Of a stretch of 64,000 nucleotides of DNA, positions 33,172 to 44,965 are shown in pieces. Origin of the DNA: Accumulibacter sp003538495 (lineage in GTDB: Bacteria > Pseudomonadota > Gammaproteobacteria > Burkholderiales > Rhodocyclaceae). Position numbers and translations under genes: made by a program. Each line of letters opens with the position of its first letter. Positions within the stretch are counted from its first letter, which is position 1. The notes beneath the pieces were generated by a model. That model did no database searches and had not been told where the DNA came from. It was given only the letters and a program-made list of their open reading frames with translations. Where the stretch lies: contig NZ_JAPUVQ010000131.1 of assembly GCF_029255145.1 (NCBI RefSeq), forward strand, positions 1 to 64,000, read 5' to 3'.

Positions 33172-34800
33172 TCAGCGCACGCTGGCCGCCAGCGCAGACC
33201 TGTCGTTGAGCATCTCCCGCGTCAACGCCTCGGCCACCCGGATCCCGTCGACGCCGGCCGAGAGAATGCCGCCGGCGTAACCGGCGCCCTCCCCGGCGGG
33301 ATACAGGCCCCTGACGTTCAGGCTCTGGAAATCGCTGCCGCGGGTGATGCGCAGCGGCGACGAAGTGCGTGTCTCGACCCCGGTGAGCACCGCATCGGCC
33401 ATGTCGAAGCCCCTGATCTGTCGTGCAAAGGCCGGCAGCGCTTCGCGAATCGCGGCAATCGCGTATTCCGGCAGGGCGCTGGCGAGATTGGTCAGGCGAA
33501 CGCCCGGCCGATACGAGGGAATGACCGTCCCCAGACGCGTGGACGGCCGGTCGGCGAGGAAGTCCCCGACCAGTTGTGCCGGTGCCTCGTAGCTGCCGCC
33601 GCCGAGTTCGAAGGCACGGCTTTCCAGCTGCCGCTGCAGGGCAATGCCGGCCAGCGGCCCGCCCGGGTAGTCGAGCGGCGTGATGCCGACGACGATGCCG
33701 GCGTTGGCGTTGCGTTCGTTGCGCGAATACTGGCTCATGCCGTTGGTCACCACCCGCCGCTCTTCCGAAGTGGCCGCCACCACCGTTCCGCCGGGGCACA
33801 TGCAGAAGCTGTACACCGAACGCCCGCTGTGGCAGTGATGCACCAGCTTGTAGTCGGCGGCGCCGAGCAGCGGATTGCCGGCGTGCCTGCCGAAACGAGC
33901 CTGGTCGATCAAGGCTTGCGGATGTTCGATGCGCAAGCCGATCGAAAACGGTTTGGCTTCCATGAACACGCCCGCACCGTGCAGCATCTCGAAGGTGTCG
34001 CGGGCGCTGTGGCCCAGCGCTAGGATCACCTGCTCGCCGACGAGTTGCTCGCCGGAAGCGAGGCTCACGCCGCGCAGCCGCCCTTGTTCGATCGTCAGAC
34101 CGGTCAGCCGCTGCTGGAAGCGGACCTCGCCGCCGAGGCGCTCGATTTCGCGCCGCATCTTCTCGACCATGGCGACCAGCCGGAAGGTGCCGATGTGCGG
34201 TTTGCTGGCGTAGAGGATCTCCTCGGGCGCGCCGGCCTTGACGAATTCCTCTAGCACCTTGCGCCCGTGGTGCTGCGGGTCCTTGATCTGGCTGTACAGC
34301 TTGCCGTCGGAAAAGGTTCCGGCGCCGCCTTCGCCGAACTGCACGTTCGACTCGGGATCGAGCACCTTCTTGCGCCACAGCCCCCAGGTGTCCTGCGTTC
34401 GCTCGCGCACCGCCTTGCCACGCTCCAGGACGATCGGCCGAAAGCCGCTCTGCGCGAGAATCAGCGCGGCGAAAATGCCGGCCGGGCCGAAGCCGACGAC
34501 GATCGGCCGCGACGCCAGCTTCGCCGGCGCTTGCCCGACAAAGTGATAGCGCATGTCCGGCGTCGGCTGCAACCGGCGGTCAGCGGCGAACTTGCCGAGC
34601 AGCAGTGCTTCGTCGGCGACCGCGACGTCAACGCTGTAGCTGAAGACCAGCGCGCTCGCCTTGCGCGCGTCGTGGCTGCGCCGGAAGACGCTGGTCGCGC
34701 CGATCGCCGACCGGGGAATCCCCAGGCGGGCGGCGACCGCGACCGGCAGCGCTTCCGGCGGATGGTCGATCGGCAAGCGGATTTCGCTGATCCGTAACAT
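33172..34800 (-). CDS. FAD-dependent oxidoreductase (COG2509-like)
   Basis: A 542-residue flavoprotein. An N-terminal alpha/beta domain (LRISEIRLPIDHPPEALPVA) precedes the dinucleotide fold (VVGFGPAGIFAALILAQSGF) and ends with GEGAGYAGGILSAGVDGIRVA. A central region has the family's FGEGGAGTFSDGKLYSQIKD. Members are annotated as uncharacterised FAD-dependent dehydrogenases; substrate unknown. ATG 34800 is the start, because the longer frame upstream lies over the aldolase gene and shows no homology. Stops 6 bases short of the convergent dksA end. Confidence 0.9.
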   Translation of the reverse strand: MLRISEIRLPIDHPPEALPVAVAARLGIPRSAIGATSVFRRSHDARKASALVFSYSVDVAVADEALLLGKFAADRRLQPTPDMRYHFVGQAPAKLASRPIVVGFGPAGIFAALILAQSGFRPIVLERGKAVRERTQDTWGLWRKKVLDPESNVQFGEGGAGTFSDGKLYSQIKDPQHHGRKVLEEFVKAGAPEEILYASKPHIGTFRLVAMVEKMRREIERLGGEVRFQQRLTGLTIEQGRLRGVSLASGEQLVGEQVILALGHSARDTFEMLHGAGVFMEAKPFSIGLRIEHPQALIDQARFGRHAGNPLLGAADYKLVHHCHSGRSVYSFCMCPGGTVVAATSEERRVVTNGMSQYSRNERNANAGIVVGITPLDYPGGPLAGIALQRQLESRAFELGGGSYEAPAQLVGDFLADRPSTRLGTVIPSYRPGVRLTNLASALPEYAIAAIREALPAFARQIRGFDMADAVLTGVETRTSSPLRITRGSDFQSLNVRGLYPAGEGAGYAGGILSAGVDGIRVAEALTREMLNDRSALAASVR

Positions 34801-34838
34801 GCTCGCTGGGTACTCTCCTGGGAAGCGTGCGCTGGCGC

Positions 34839-35510
34839 TCAGGCCTGCTGGCCGTAGCTGGCGAACTTGCCGAGTACGGTGCGCATCTCCGCGGCATCGA
34901 GCAGCACCGGCTCGCCAAGCTGGCAGGCGCGCCAGTACTGTTCGCAGAGCGCTTCGAGTTCGACGCCAAGATCGAGCGCCTGCCCGAGATCGTCGCCGAA
35001 CGCCAGCATGCCGTGGTTGGCCAGCAGGCAGGCGCGACGATCGGCCATCGCCGACAAGGCCGCGTCGGACAGCGCCTGCGTGCCGAAAGTCGCGTAAGCG
35101 GCACAGCGCAGGCTGTCGCCGCCAAAGCGCGCGATCATGTAGTGGAAGGCCGGAACGTCGCGGCGCAGGCACGCCAGGCTGGTGGCGAACGGCGAATGGG
35201 CGTGCACGATCGCGCCGGCCTCCGCGCGATGGCGGTAGAGATCGCGATGGAAGCGCCATTCGGACGACGGTTTGCGACGCCCTTCGGCGGTTCCGTCGAG
35301 GCGCATGAAAACGATGTCTTCGCTTTCCATGGCTTCATAGGCCATCCCGGTCGGCGTGATCAGGAAGCCCCCGCCCCGCTCCCCGGCGCGCACACTGACA
35401 TTGCCGGCGGTACCGCGGGTGAGGCCGGCAGCGGCCATTCGGCGCGCGGTATCGATCAGCTGCTGGCGAAGATCAGTCGTCCGGTCATTCATATTCATCT
35501 CGTCATTCAT
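34839..35510 (-). CDS. Class II aldolase/adducin family protein (probable sugar-phosphate aldolase)
   Basis: A 223-residue zinc-dependent aldolase of the fuculose-phosphate aldolase type. Marks: GLTRGTAGNVSVRAGERGGGF, catalytic/metal region SSEWRFHRDLY (Glu), HAHSPFATSLACL (two zinc His) and LLANHGML (third His). The gene overlaps the end of mtnA by 8 bases. In the dihydroxyacetone-phosphate shunt, such an aldolase (Ald2) splits 5-methylthioribulose-1-phosphate made by MtnA, which fits this pairing; MtnB-type dehydratase is the alternative, since both share the fold. The start may be any of three nearby ATGs. Confidence 0.85.
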   Translation of the reverse strand: MNDEMNMNDRTTDLRQQLIDTARRMAAAGLTRGTAGNVSVRAGERGGGFLITPTGMAYEAMESEDIVFMRLDGTAEGRRKPSSEWRFHRDLYRHRAEAGAIVHAHSPFATSLACLRRDVPAFHYMIARFGGDSLRCAAYATFGTQALSDAALSAMADRRACLLANHGMLAFGDDLGQALDLGVELEALCEQYWRACQLGEPVLLDAAEMRTVLGKFASYGQQA

Positions 35511-36597
35511 CTCGTTTTTCCGGGTACAGTGCCCGCAGCCCTTCGCGGCTGGCCGGACACCAACCGCGCTCGCTGATCAGCGCGGTGATCAGACCAGCGG
35601 GCGTGACGTCGAAGCCCGGGTTGGCGACCGCTTCGGCGAGCGGCAGTTGCCGCAGTTGCGAGGCGAAGCCGGCAGCGTCGCAGCCGTGCACCAGGCGCAA
35701 CTCGTCGGCGGCGCGCTCCTCGATGGGAATCGCCGCGCCGTCCGGACAGCAAAAATCGATCGTCGAACGCGGCGCAGCGACGAAAAACGGCACGCCGGCC
35801 GCCCGGGCGGCCAGGGCCTTGAGGTAAGTGCCGATCTTGTTGGCGACGTCGCCATTGGCGGCGATCCGGTCGGCGCCGACAATCACGGCGTCGATCCCGC
35901 CGCCCGCCAACAGCGCGCCGGCCGCGTTGTCGGCGATGACGGTATGCGGCACGCCGTGCTGCGCAAGTTCCCAGGCGGTCAGCAATCCCTGGTTGCGCGG
36001 ACGCGTTTCGGAAACCCAGACATGCGCCGCCAGGCCCTCGTCGAACGCAGCGTAGACCGGCGCCAGCGCCGTCCCGTAATCGACGGTGGCCAGCCAACCG
36101 GCGTTGCAGTGGGTCATGATCTCGAGCCGGCCGTTCCCGCCGCTGCACGAACGAAGCAACGGCAGCGCGTGCCGGCCGATCCGGCGACACTGGTCGACGT
36201 CCTCGTCGGCAATCCGGGCCGCTTCCCGCCAGGCCACCTCGGCACGCACCGAAACTGGCAGCGGCGTCAGACAGGTCTGTATGCGCGCCAGCGCCCAGCG
36301 CAGGTTCACCGCCGTCGGCCGGGTCGCGGCCAGCGTCTCGACGGCGGCCAGCAGCGCCGCGTCGTCGGCCTGCCGCATCATCGCCAGCGCCACGCCGTAG
36401 GCGGCGGTGACGCCGATCAGCGGCGCCCCGCGCACCTGCATGCTGCGGATCGCCTGTGCCGCGTCTTCGACGCTGGCCAGCCGCAGCCAGCGATAATGGT
36501 ACGGCAGCGCGGTCTGGTCGATGACGTCTACGGCAAGACCATCGGCCGCCGGCCGGATCGTTCGCGTGGGCATGCCATTCACTTTCATGACCGGCAT
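35503..36597 (-). CDS. mtnA: Methylthioribose-1-phosphate isomerase
   Basis: A 364-residue isomerase of the eIF2B-like family. Marks: MQVRGAPLIGVTAAYGVALA, the catalytic Cys in IMTHCNAGWLATVDYGTA, and the catalytic Asp in VGADRIAANGDVANKIGTY. It converts 5-methylthioribose-1-phosphate to the ribulose form in methionine or 5'-methylthioadenosine salvage. It is the first gene of a two-gene unit with the class II aldolase. None of mtnC, mtnD or mtnE follows. Confidence 0.94.
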   Translation of the reverse strand: MPVMKVNGMPTRTIRPAADGLAVDVIDQTALPYHYRWLRLASVEDAAQAIRSMQVRGAPLIGVTAAYGVALAMMRQADDAALLAAVETLAATRPTAVNLRWALARIQTCLTPLPVSVRAEVAWREAARIADEDVDQCRRIGRHALPLLRSCSGGNGRLEIMTHCNAGWLATVDYGTALAPVYAAFDEGLAAHVWVSETRPRNQGLLTAWELAQHGVPHTVIADNAAGALLAGGGIDAVIVGADRIAANGDVANKIGTYLKALAARAAGVPFFVAAPRSTIDFCCPDGAAIPIEERAADELRLVHGCDAAGFASQLRQLPLAEAVANPGFDVTPAGLITALISERGWCPASREGLRALYPEKRDE

Positions 36598-36762
36598 TCT
36601 ACCAGCGGCGTGCCGAGTCGCCAGGCCGCCGACGACAGCTACGGCTTGCCGCCGCCACCGCCGGCGCCAATCCCCCGGCCCGACACACGCTGTCCCGGTC
36701 GATTACGGTTTAACATCCAGCAACTAGCCGACGATCCGCCCTTTCATCAACCCGGAGCACGC

Positions 36763-37353
36763 ATGCAACCTGCCGCCAGACCCGCTACCCGTCGCAAGCC
36801 TCACACCGCATCACTGCTGCTGCTCGCGCTGGCGGCGAGCAGCCTTGCCGCCAGCGTGCACGCCGCCGAGCTGCCGAAACGCAAGCCTGGCCTGTGGGAG
36901 CTGAACACACAGATGGAGGGCATGCCGTCGATCGGCGCGATCCAGCAATGCATAGACGCCAGCACCGACGACCTGATGATGCAGAAGGCCGCCAAGGAAA
37001 AACACCAGTGCAGCGTCCTCGACATCAGGATGCAGGGGAACAAGGCGACCGTTCATTCGGTGTGCAAGGTCGAGGGCAGCACGGCGACGACCGACGCAAG
37101 CTTCGTCGGCGCCTTCGACTCCGCCTACAAGGGCAGGATGTACACCCGTTTCAGCCCGCCGATGCACGGCATCGGCGAATCCAGGATGACGCTCGATGCG
37201 CGCTGGATCGGTCCGTGCAAGCCCGGCCAGAAGCCGGGCGACGTGACCATGCCGAGCATGGGAGAAATGAACATCAACGAGATGCTGAAGGACCCCCGGA
37301 TTCAGGAAATGATGAAGGACCCGAGGGTGCAGGAGCTGATGAAGCAGCAGTAG
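36763..37353 (+). CDS. DUF3617 domain secreted protein
   Basis: A 196-residue protein with a signal peptide (SLLLLALAASSLAASVHA) and a DUF3617 domain: KPGLWELNTQMEGMPS, the two-cysteine pattern around IQQCIDAS and KHQCSVLD, and a late CKPGQKPGD. It ends in a Met-rich helical tail (EMLKDPRIQEMMKDPR). Function unknown; periplasmic location is predicted. ATG 36763 directly precedes the signal peptide. Confidence 0.85.
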   Translation: MQPAARPATRRKPHTASLLLLALAASSLAASVHAAELPKRKPGLWELNTQMEGMPSIGAIQQCIDASTDDLMMQKAAKEKHQCSVLDIRMQGNKATVHSVCKVEGSTATTDASFVGAFDSAYKGRMYTRFSPPMHGIGESRMTLDARWIGPCKPGQKPGDVTMPSMGEMNINEMLKDPRIQEMMKDPRVQELMKQQ

Positions 37354-37383
37354 TAGTGGTAATCGCGCCGCCTACGGCGGCGG

Positions 37384-39732
37384 TCAACGATTCTCCAGGC
37401 GGTTGTAGTCGAGCAGACCGGCACTGACCGGAGCGAGCTTCAGATGCGCGTCCTGAAGCTCGTCGCTGGCCTGCCAGAAGGCGGGGTCGCTGCGACGAAC
37501 GACGAAGCGGTCGGCCAGCGCCCGGTAATCCGCCTCCGACGACAAGCCGCCGATGGTGTCGGCCAGGGCCTTGATCTGCGAGCGCTGCAGGCGGTAGATG
37601 GCGCTCGGATAGGCGCCGATGAAACCCGGTACGACGGTCAGCGTGTTCTCTGCCGGCAACAGCTCGAGTCCCTCGCGGAGCAGGCTGGAGACGCTCCGGT
37701 GGCCGGTATTGCGCAGCAGGGTGAAGTAGCGCGGCGGCCGCGGCGGATCTTCCAGTCGGACGAAAACCACCTCGGGAATCCACGACAGCGCCGCGCCGCG
37801 CAGAGCGGCCAGCGCCGCCAGGTCCTTGCGCAAGGCCGCGTCGGCCACTTGCGAGAGATCGTACTGGTGCTCCAGAACCGGTGCCAGGCGGCTCTGGAGC
37901 ATGCTGTACAACTCCTGCTGCGGGTCGTCGGTGCGATAGCGGATGCCGGTCTGGACGTCGAAGCTGGCCAGCGTGCCGTAGACATGATCCTTGACCTCCT
38001 GGCTGGCACCGCGATACCAGAAGTCACGGACGGCTTTACGGTCGTCGCGCGGCAGGTAGGCGATGAAGTTGAACTCGCCCTCCATCCGCAGGAAATCCAT
38101 GTACAGCCGCGACAGCAACTGGTGACCGACGTTGCCATAGACGTCGTAGCCGGCAACCAGCAGGTAGTGGATACGTTCGAGCAGTCCATAGCCGATCACC
38201 CACGCCGTTTTCGGCGGGCCGCCGACCAGGCCCTTGACCACCGAAGCGTTATCGAAGTGGCGGAAGACGGTCAGCGCCGCATTCGGGTTGTTGCCGTCAC
38301 CGTTCCAGATCCACTGCAGCGTCGGCCCGGTGCTGGTCGCCGCGTAGTGATCGAGGAATTTCGACTTGGCCTGCAGGTATTTGGCTTGCAGTTTGGCGTA
38401 GTCACGCCAGGGGCCGATGACCTTGGCGTCACTGCCCTGCGCCGCCGGCAAGGCGAGCAGACTGGATTCGCGGTCCAGGAACTCGCCGGCCTTGCCCTGC
38501 AGGTCGGTATCGGCAAGAAAGAACACCCAGAAGCGATCCTCGATGACGTTCAACGCCACCTGGCCGCGACAGACCGGCCCCTTGATGAAGCCCATGATGG
38601 TGAACTCCGCCTCGTCGCGCATGAATTGATAGCGCGCGGAGGTCGGTAGCGCCTGGAAGGTCACGAAAGGATTGGACGCCACCTGCAACGCATAGGACGG
38701 AAGCTCGTCGACCGCGTAGTCGGGGTCGAGAAAGATCTGCCGCCAGCGTGCCATGCGCTTGGCACCGAGCGCGTACGGCAAATGGGTCTTGTCGACGATC
38801 GTCTCCTGTTCGCGCTCCAGGCGGTAGTAGACGCGCTCGACCCCCGGGTCGTCATACGGCCGGCGGCTGGCGATCAGGTCGATCGGCTGCCCCGGCGGCG
38901 TTCGCGACCGGACCATCCGGAAGTAGTGGTGTTGGGCGTCACTGTCAAAGTAGAGGTGGGCCAGGAACAGGTGTTCGTAGATGTAGCGACTGACCAGCCG
39001 TTGCTTCAGCGAGTCGCCGTTCAGGAACGTCTCCCAGTCGGCGACCTGCTGGCCAAGCTGCGCCGGCAGCGGCGGCAGCCCCTCGAAAGGCGCCCCGAGT
39101 TCGAGCCAACGGCTCAGGGTAGCCAACTGGCCATCGCTCAGACCCGGCAGCCCGAAGGGCATCCCCCACAAGGGGTTCTTGCGCTCGAAGGCGTCGTACT
39201 CGTCGATCCGCGGGCACTGCTGCGCGCGGTCGAGCGAGAAGTCGAAGGTCTTGGGCAGGATCGCGGTTGGTGGCAAAGGGTGGTCCTGCTTGAGCTTCAG
39301 TGCGCGATACAGCACGCTCGCCGCGAGGTTGGCGGTCGGCGTCTGCTCGCGCTCGTTGAGTACCGCCGAGAAGCCCTTGGCGCGCCACTGCGAAGTGCTC
39401 TGCGCATCGGTGAACAAACGCGACGGCTGGGCCTCAAGCAGGCGCCCGCTGTCGTAGACCTGCTCCTTGCTGGTGCCGCGGGCGACCCCTTCCCAGGCGG
39501 TGAACTTGAGCTGGCACGGACCGTCGTAACACGCGTGGCAGACCACGCAGCGGCGCTCCAGAATCGGTTGCACATCCTTGCGGTAGGAGAATCCGGGCGG
39601 TGGCGCAGCCGGCGTATCGAAGCGCGCCGGGTCGGGCGAGCCGTACTCCTCGTTGAGCGTGTGCCGGGTCAGCGCGGCGCAGCCGCTGAGCACGACGAGC
39701 AAGACGAGCAGCGATTTCCAGGTGATGGTCAT
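37384..39732 (-). CDS. cti: Fatty acid cis/trans isomerase
   Basis: A 782-residue periplasmic haem protein that converts cis-unsaturated membrane phospholipid acyl chains to trans under solvent or heat stress. It has a lipoprotein-type signal (LLVVLSGC) and the cytochrome-c haem motif CVVCH at 62-66 within CVVCHACYDGPC. Further family marks are WGMPFGLPGLSDGQLATLSRWLE-like sequence and LVAGYDVYGNVGHQ. ATG 39732 starts the signal peptide; the longer frame upstream has no homology. Monocistronic as far as I can see, convergent with the DUF3617 gene. Confidence 0.94.
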   Translation of the reverse strand: MTITWKSLLVLLVVLSGCAALTRHTLNEEYGSPDPARFDTPAAPPPGFSYRKDVQPILERRCVVCHACYDGPCQLKFTAWEGVARGTSKEQVYDSGRLLEAQPSRLFTDAQSTSQWRAKGFSAVLNEREQTPTANLAASVLYRALKLKQDHPLPPTAILPKTFDFSLDRAQQCPRIDEYDAFERKNPLWGMPFGLPGLSDGQLATLSRWLELGAPFEGLPPLPAQLGQQVADWETFLNGDSLKQRLVSRYIYEHLFLAHLYFDSDAQHHYFRMVRSRTPPGQPIDLIASRRPYDDPGVERVYYRLEREQETIVDKTHLPYALGAKRMARWRQIFLDPDYAVDELPSYALQVASNPFVTFQALPTSARYQFMRDEAEFTIMGFIKGPVCRGQVALNVIEDRFWVFFLADTDLQGKAGEFLDRESSLLALPAAQGSDAKVIGPWRDYAKLQAKYLQAKSKFLDHYAATSTGPTLQWIWNGDGNNPNAALTVFRHFDNASVVKGLVGGPPKTAWVIGYGLLERIHYLLVAGYDVYGNVGHQLLSRLYMDFLRMEGEFNFIAYLPRDDRKAVRDFWYRGASQEVKDHVYGTLASFDVQTGIRYRTDDPQQELYSMLQSRLAPVLEHQYDLSQVADAALRKDLAALAALRGAALSWIPEVVFVRLEDPPRPPRYFTLLRNTGHRSVSSLLREGLELLPAENTLTVVPGFIGAYPSAIYRLQRSQIKALADTIGGLSSEADYRALADRFVVRRSDPAFWQASDELQDAHLKLAPVSAGLLDYNRLENR

Positions 39733-39955
39733 GAGCGGATTCCTCGGCGGTTGCGCAGCGCTGGTGGCCGCTGGCCGGCAGTCCACGCCGGCAACGGTTG
39801 GAGCATACCCAATCCGACGGTCGCTGCGCCAGTTCCCGGCCTTGCCGTCCTGGGCTACCATCCCACGGTGATCGCCGGCATTGCCGCGCCACCGCCGGCT
39901 TCGCCGCGACGCGCAGCACTCGCCACCCTGCCCACTCGATGCCATCCGCCGCCCG

Positions 39956-40294
39956 ATGAACAACGTCTTCGCCGAACTGCCGCTGTCCCCGATGCCCGCC
40001 GAGCAGCTGCTGGAACTGCTCGCCCAGCCGGGCCTCAGGATCGAACGCATCGTCTCGACCGGCCAGTCCAGCCCGCCCGGTTTCTGGTACGAACAAGCGC
40101 TGGGTGAATGGGTCCTGCTGCTTCAGGGAGAGGCCCTGCTGCGCTTCGAGGACGAGCCGCAGGCGCGGCACCTAAAGGCCGGCGACTACGTAGACATCGC
40201 TCCGCGGCGGCGGCATCGGGTGGACTGGACTCCTCCCGAGCAGGCCAGCATCTGGCTGGCGGTCCACTACAGATCGGCGGCTGATCGTGGCTGA
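39956..40294 (+). CDS. Cupin-domain protein
   Basis: A 112-residue single-cupin protein. The beta-barrel motifs are FWYEQALGEWVLLLQGEALLRFED and LKAGDYVDIAPRRRHRVDW, with one clear His ligand; the usual HxH of motif 1 is replaced by EQALGEW, so metal binding is uncertain. Same small-protein family is often annotated as cupin of unknown role. It ends 11 bases from the convergent YgiQ gene. Confidence 0.82.
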   Translation: MNNVFAELPLSPMPAEQLLELLAQPGLRIERIVSTGQSSPPGFWYEQALGEWVLLLQGEALLRFEDEPQARHLKAGDYVDIAPRRRHRVDWTPPEQASIWLAVHYRSAADRG

Positions 40295-40305
40295 TCCCGG
40301 CCGAA

Positions 40306-42531
<2,226 letters not shown>

Positions 42532-42765
42532 GGGTAGCGAATTCTACAGGAACACCTGGAAGCGCGCCGCCGAGCGTCGGGTTGCACCGGGCAAGCGCAT
42601 GCATTTGGTAGCGCGACCACTGGCCGTGACCAGCAAGGGTGTCGCCCCTGTCCGCCGCAAGGGCGGACTCAAGGTTCAGCGCCTGGTCGCCGCCACCTCG
42701 GCCACCTTACACGCGCAAGCACTCGGTCCTGCACAAGATTGATGCGATTGCCCTGGGCTGCAAGC

Positions 42766-42793
42766 TTGACTTGATCTTCCTGCGCCGTATAAT
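42766..42793 (+). promoter_or_regulatory. Sigma-70 promoter of tRNA-Val
   Basis: A -35 ttgact (42766-42771) and a consensus -10 tataat (42788-42793), 16 bases apart, end 39 bases before the tRNA. It is the cleanest promoter match in the window. Confidence 0.85.
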
Positions 42794-42832
42794 GCGCACT
42801 TCCTCGAAGGCCAGATGGTCCGGCCTTGACGA

Positions 42833-42909
42833 AGGCGCGTAGCTCAGATGGTTAGAGCACCACCTTGACATGGTGGGGGTCGTTGGTTCGATTCCAATCG
42901 CGCCTACCA
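42833..42909 (+). tRNA. tRNA-Val (anticodon GAC)
   Basis: 77 bases including an encoded CCA. Acceptor stem aggcgcg pairs fully with cgcgcct; D arm gctc/gagc; anticodon stem ccacc/ggtgg with loop ttgacat, giving anticodon GAC (valine); T arm gttgg-ttcgatt-ccaat. It is flanked by its own promoter and terminator, so is a single-gene unit. Confidence 0.97.
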
Positions 42910-42942
42910 GAATTCTCAACGAATCTCAGGTAGATGCAGTGC

Positions 42943-42970
42943 AAGCCGCCCACGGGCGGCTTTTCTTTTT
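42943..42970 (+). terminator. Intrinsic terminator after tRNA-Val
   Basis: Stem aagccgcc/ggcggctt (8 bp) with loop cacg, followed by the T-rich tail ttctttttgg starting inside the stem. Located 33 bases after the tRNA. Confidence 0.9.
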
Positions 42971-43300
42971 GGTGCGCGCCGCCGGGCACGCTCACCTGCA
43001 GGGGGAAGTCCCCTACTCGCCCGACAAGGGGAGGATAAGAACTTGACCAGAACGCGGGGCGCAGAGTAAAACGATGTCACCGCGCGTCGCGGCGCTCCCG
43101 CCGTCCCGATTCGCGAGGAACACACCAGAGCGCACCAGAGCGCACCAGCGCGCACGACAGCACGGCAAGTTCGTGTCGGTCGACGGTGAATTGCCTGATA
43201 ATTTCCGGCATGTCCACCGTCCCCCGAACACCCCGCCGAGCGGCCGTGGGGTTCGCGGCTTCCATGGGTCAAACCGGTCAGTGAAAAAAGGCAGCCCACG
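42971..43300. other. Intergenic stretch ahead of the DUF1254 gene
   Basis: No gene is supported. It includes a short imperfect repeat (cagagcgcaccagagcgcac, 43129-43148, with further copies of cgcac after it). A -10 or -35 for the next gene is not evident. Confidence 0.4.
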
Positions 43301-44806
43301 ATGATCATCGAGACCAGACTCGCTCGCCGCCTCACGGCGCTTGCGCTCACCGTCCTGAGCCTGACCGCCTGCGGCCAGAAGACCCCCGAACCAGCCGCCA
43401 GCGCGGACGCCGCCAAAGCCCCGTCGGCACAGCAGGCGCAACAACAGGCCGAAGCGGCGGCGGCCAGGGAACAGGAAGCGCGTGAAATCGCTGTCGACGC
43501 GTACATCTTCGGCTACCCGCTGGTGACCATGGAGATGACGCGGCGGGTAATGACCAACGTCGAGGCCCCCGCAGGCAGCCATGCCCCGATGGGCCAATTC
43601 GTGCGCATGCGCGAGTACCCGACGGCCGCCTTCACGGACGTCACCGCCCCCAACGCCGACACCCTCTACACCACCGTATGGCTGGACGTATCCCGGCAAC
43701 CCTGGATCGTCAGCCAGCCGGACATGCGGGGCCGCTACTTCCTGATGCCGATGCTCGATGGCTGGACGACGGTCTTCGCCGCACCCGGCAAGCGTACCAC
43801 CGGCACCGCCGCCCGGAAGTACGCGATCACCGGCCCGGGCTGGCAAGGCAAGCTGCCGGTCGGCGTCACCGAGTACAAGTCGCCGACCAGCATCGTCTGG
43901 CTGCTCGGACGGATCTATTGTAGCGGCACACCCGAAGACTACCAGGCGGTACATGCCTTGCAGGACAAGTTCACGGCCGTTCCGCTGAGCACTTACGACC
44001 AGCCCTACAGCGTCACCGCCGGCCGCGTGGACGCCTCGATAAACGAGCAACTGGCGGTGCGCGAGCAGGTCAACCGGCTCGACGCGGTAGCCTACTTCAA
44101 GCTGCTCGCTTCGCTGATGGTGACCAACCCGCCGAGCGCCGACGATGCGCCGATGGTCGCCAGGATGGCCCGGATCGGGCTGATCCCCGGCAACGAGTTC
44201 GCGGCGGCGGAACTCGACCCGATGCTCCTCAAGGGTCTTGCCGAGGCCCCGAGGCTGGCGCAGGAGAAAATCGCGGGGTGGATGAAGGCCGGCGTCGAAG
44301 CGGGCGAAAACCGTGAGGAGAACGGCTGGGTGTTCAGCACCCGGACCGGTGTCTACGGCACCGATTACCTGCAGCGGGCGTTCATTACCGCCATTGGTCT
44401 GGGCGCCAACCGGCCGCAGGACGCCGTCTATCCGACCTCCGAAGCGGACGCCGATGGCCAGCCGTACAGTGGCGCCAACCAGTACGTTCTGCATTTCGAC
44501 AAGGGGCAGATGCCGCCCGCCGAGGGCTTCTGGTCGCTGACCATGTACAACGCCGACTTCTTCTTCGTCGACAACCGTCTGGGCCGCTACACGCTAGGTA
44601 GCCGCAGCAAGTTCTCGACGAACAGGGACGGGTCGGTGGACCTCTACCTGCAGCGCGAGTCGCCGGGCACGGACAAGGAGTCCAACTGGCTGCCGGCGCC
44701 GGACGGCAGGTTCATCCTGATGCTCCGCCTGTACTGGCCACGCGAGAAGCCGCCGTCGATCCTCGACGGCAGCTGGAAGATTCCGCCGGTCAAGCGCATC
44801 GAGTAG
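43301..44806 (+). CDS. DUF1254/DUF1214 lipoprotein
   Basis: A 501-residue exported protein. The N-terminus ends in a lipobox (VLSLTACG, Cys24), then an Ala/Gln-rich linker (about 25-60), the DUF1254 domain (AVDAYIFGYPLVTMEMTRR, TAPNADTLYTTVWLDVSRQP, GRYFLMPMLDGWTTVFAAPG) and the C-terminal DUF1214 domain (LHFDKGQMPPAEGFWSLTMY, RDGSVDLYLQRESPG, LMLRLYWPRE). Function unknown; widespread in proteobacteria as envelope proteins. Single gene, ATG start. Confidence 0.9.
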   Translation: MIIETRLARRLTALALTVLSLTACGQKTPEPAASADAAKAPSAQQAQQQAEAAAAREQEAREIAVDAYIFGYPLVTMEMTRRVMTNVEAPAGSHAPMGQFVRMREYPTAAFTDVTAPNADTLYTTVWLDVSRQPWIVSQPDMRGRYFLMPMLDGWTTVFAAPGKRTTGTAARKYAITGPGWQGKLPVGVTEYKSPTSIVWLLGRIYCSGTPEDYQAVHALQDKFTAVPLSTYDQPYSVTAGRVDASINEQLAVREQVNRLDAVAYFKLLASLMVTNPPSADDAPMVARMARIGLIPGNEFAAAELDPMLLKGLAEAPRLAQEKIAGWMKAGVEAGENREENGWVFSTRTGVYGTDYLQRAFITAIGLGANRPQDAVYPTSEADADGQPYSGANQYVLHFDKGQMPPAEGFWSLTMYNADFFFVDNRLGRYTLGSRSKFSTNRDGSVDLYLQRESPGTDKESNWLPAPDGRFILMLRLYWPREKPPSILDGSWKIPPVKRIE

Positions 44807-44965
44807 ACCCTGATGCGTCCCAAAGCGGCCGCTCGCTGATCTTTCGTCACCCCGCGCGACACGACTTCAGCGGTTTTCCGGGCAGCACGCGTCGACCTGG
44901 AACGTAGCGGGCGCCCGACCGACACCAGCGTGCCGACCGCCGCGAGGTCCGCCAGCGACCCGCCG

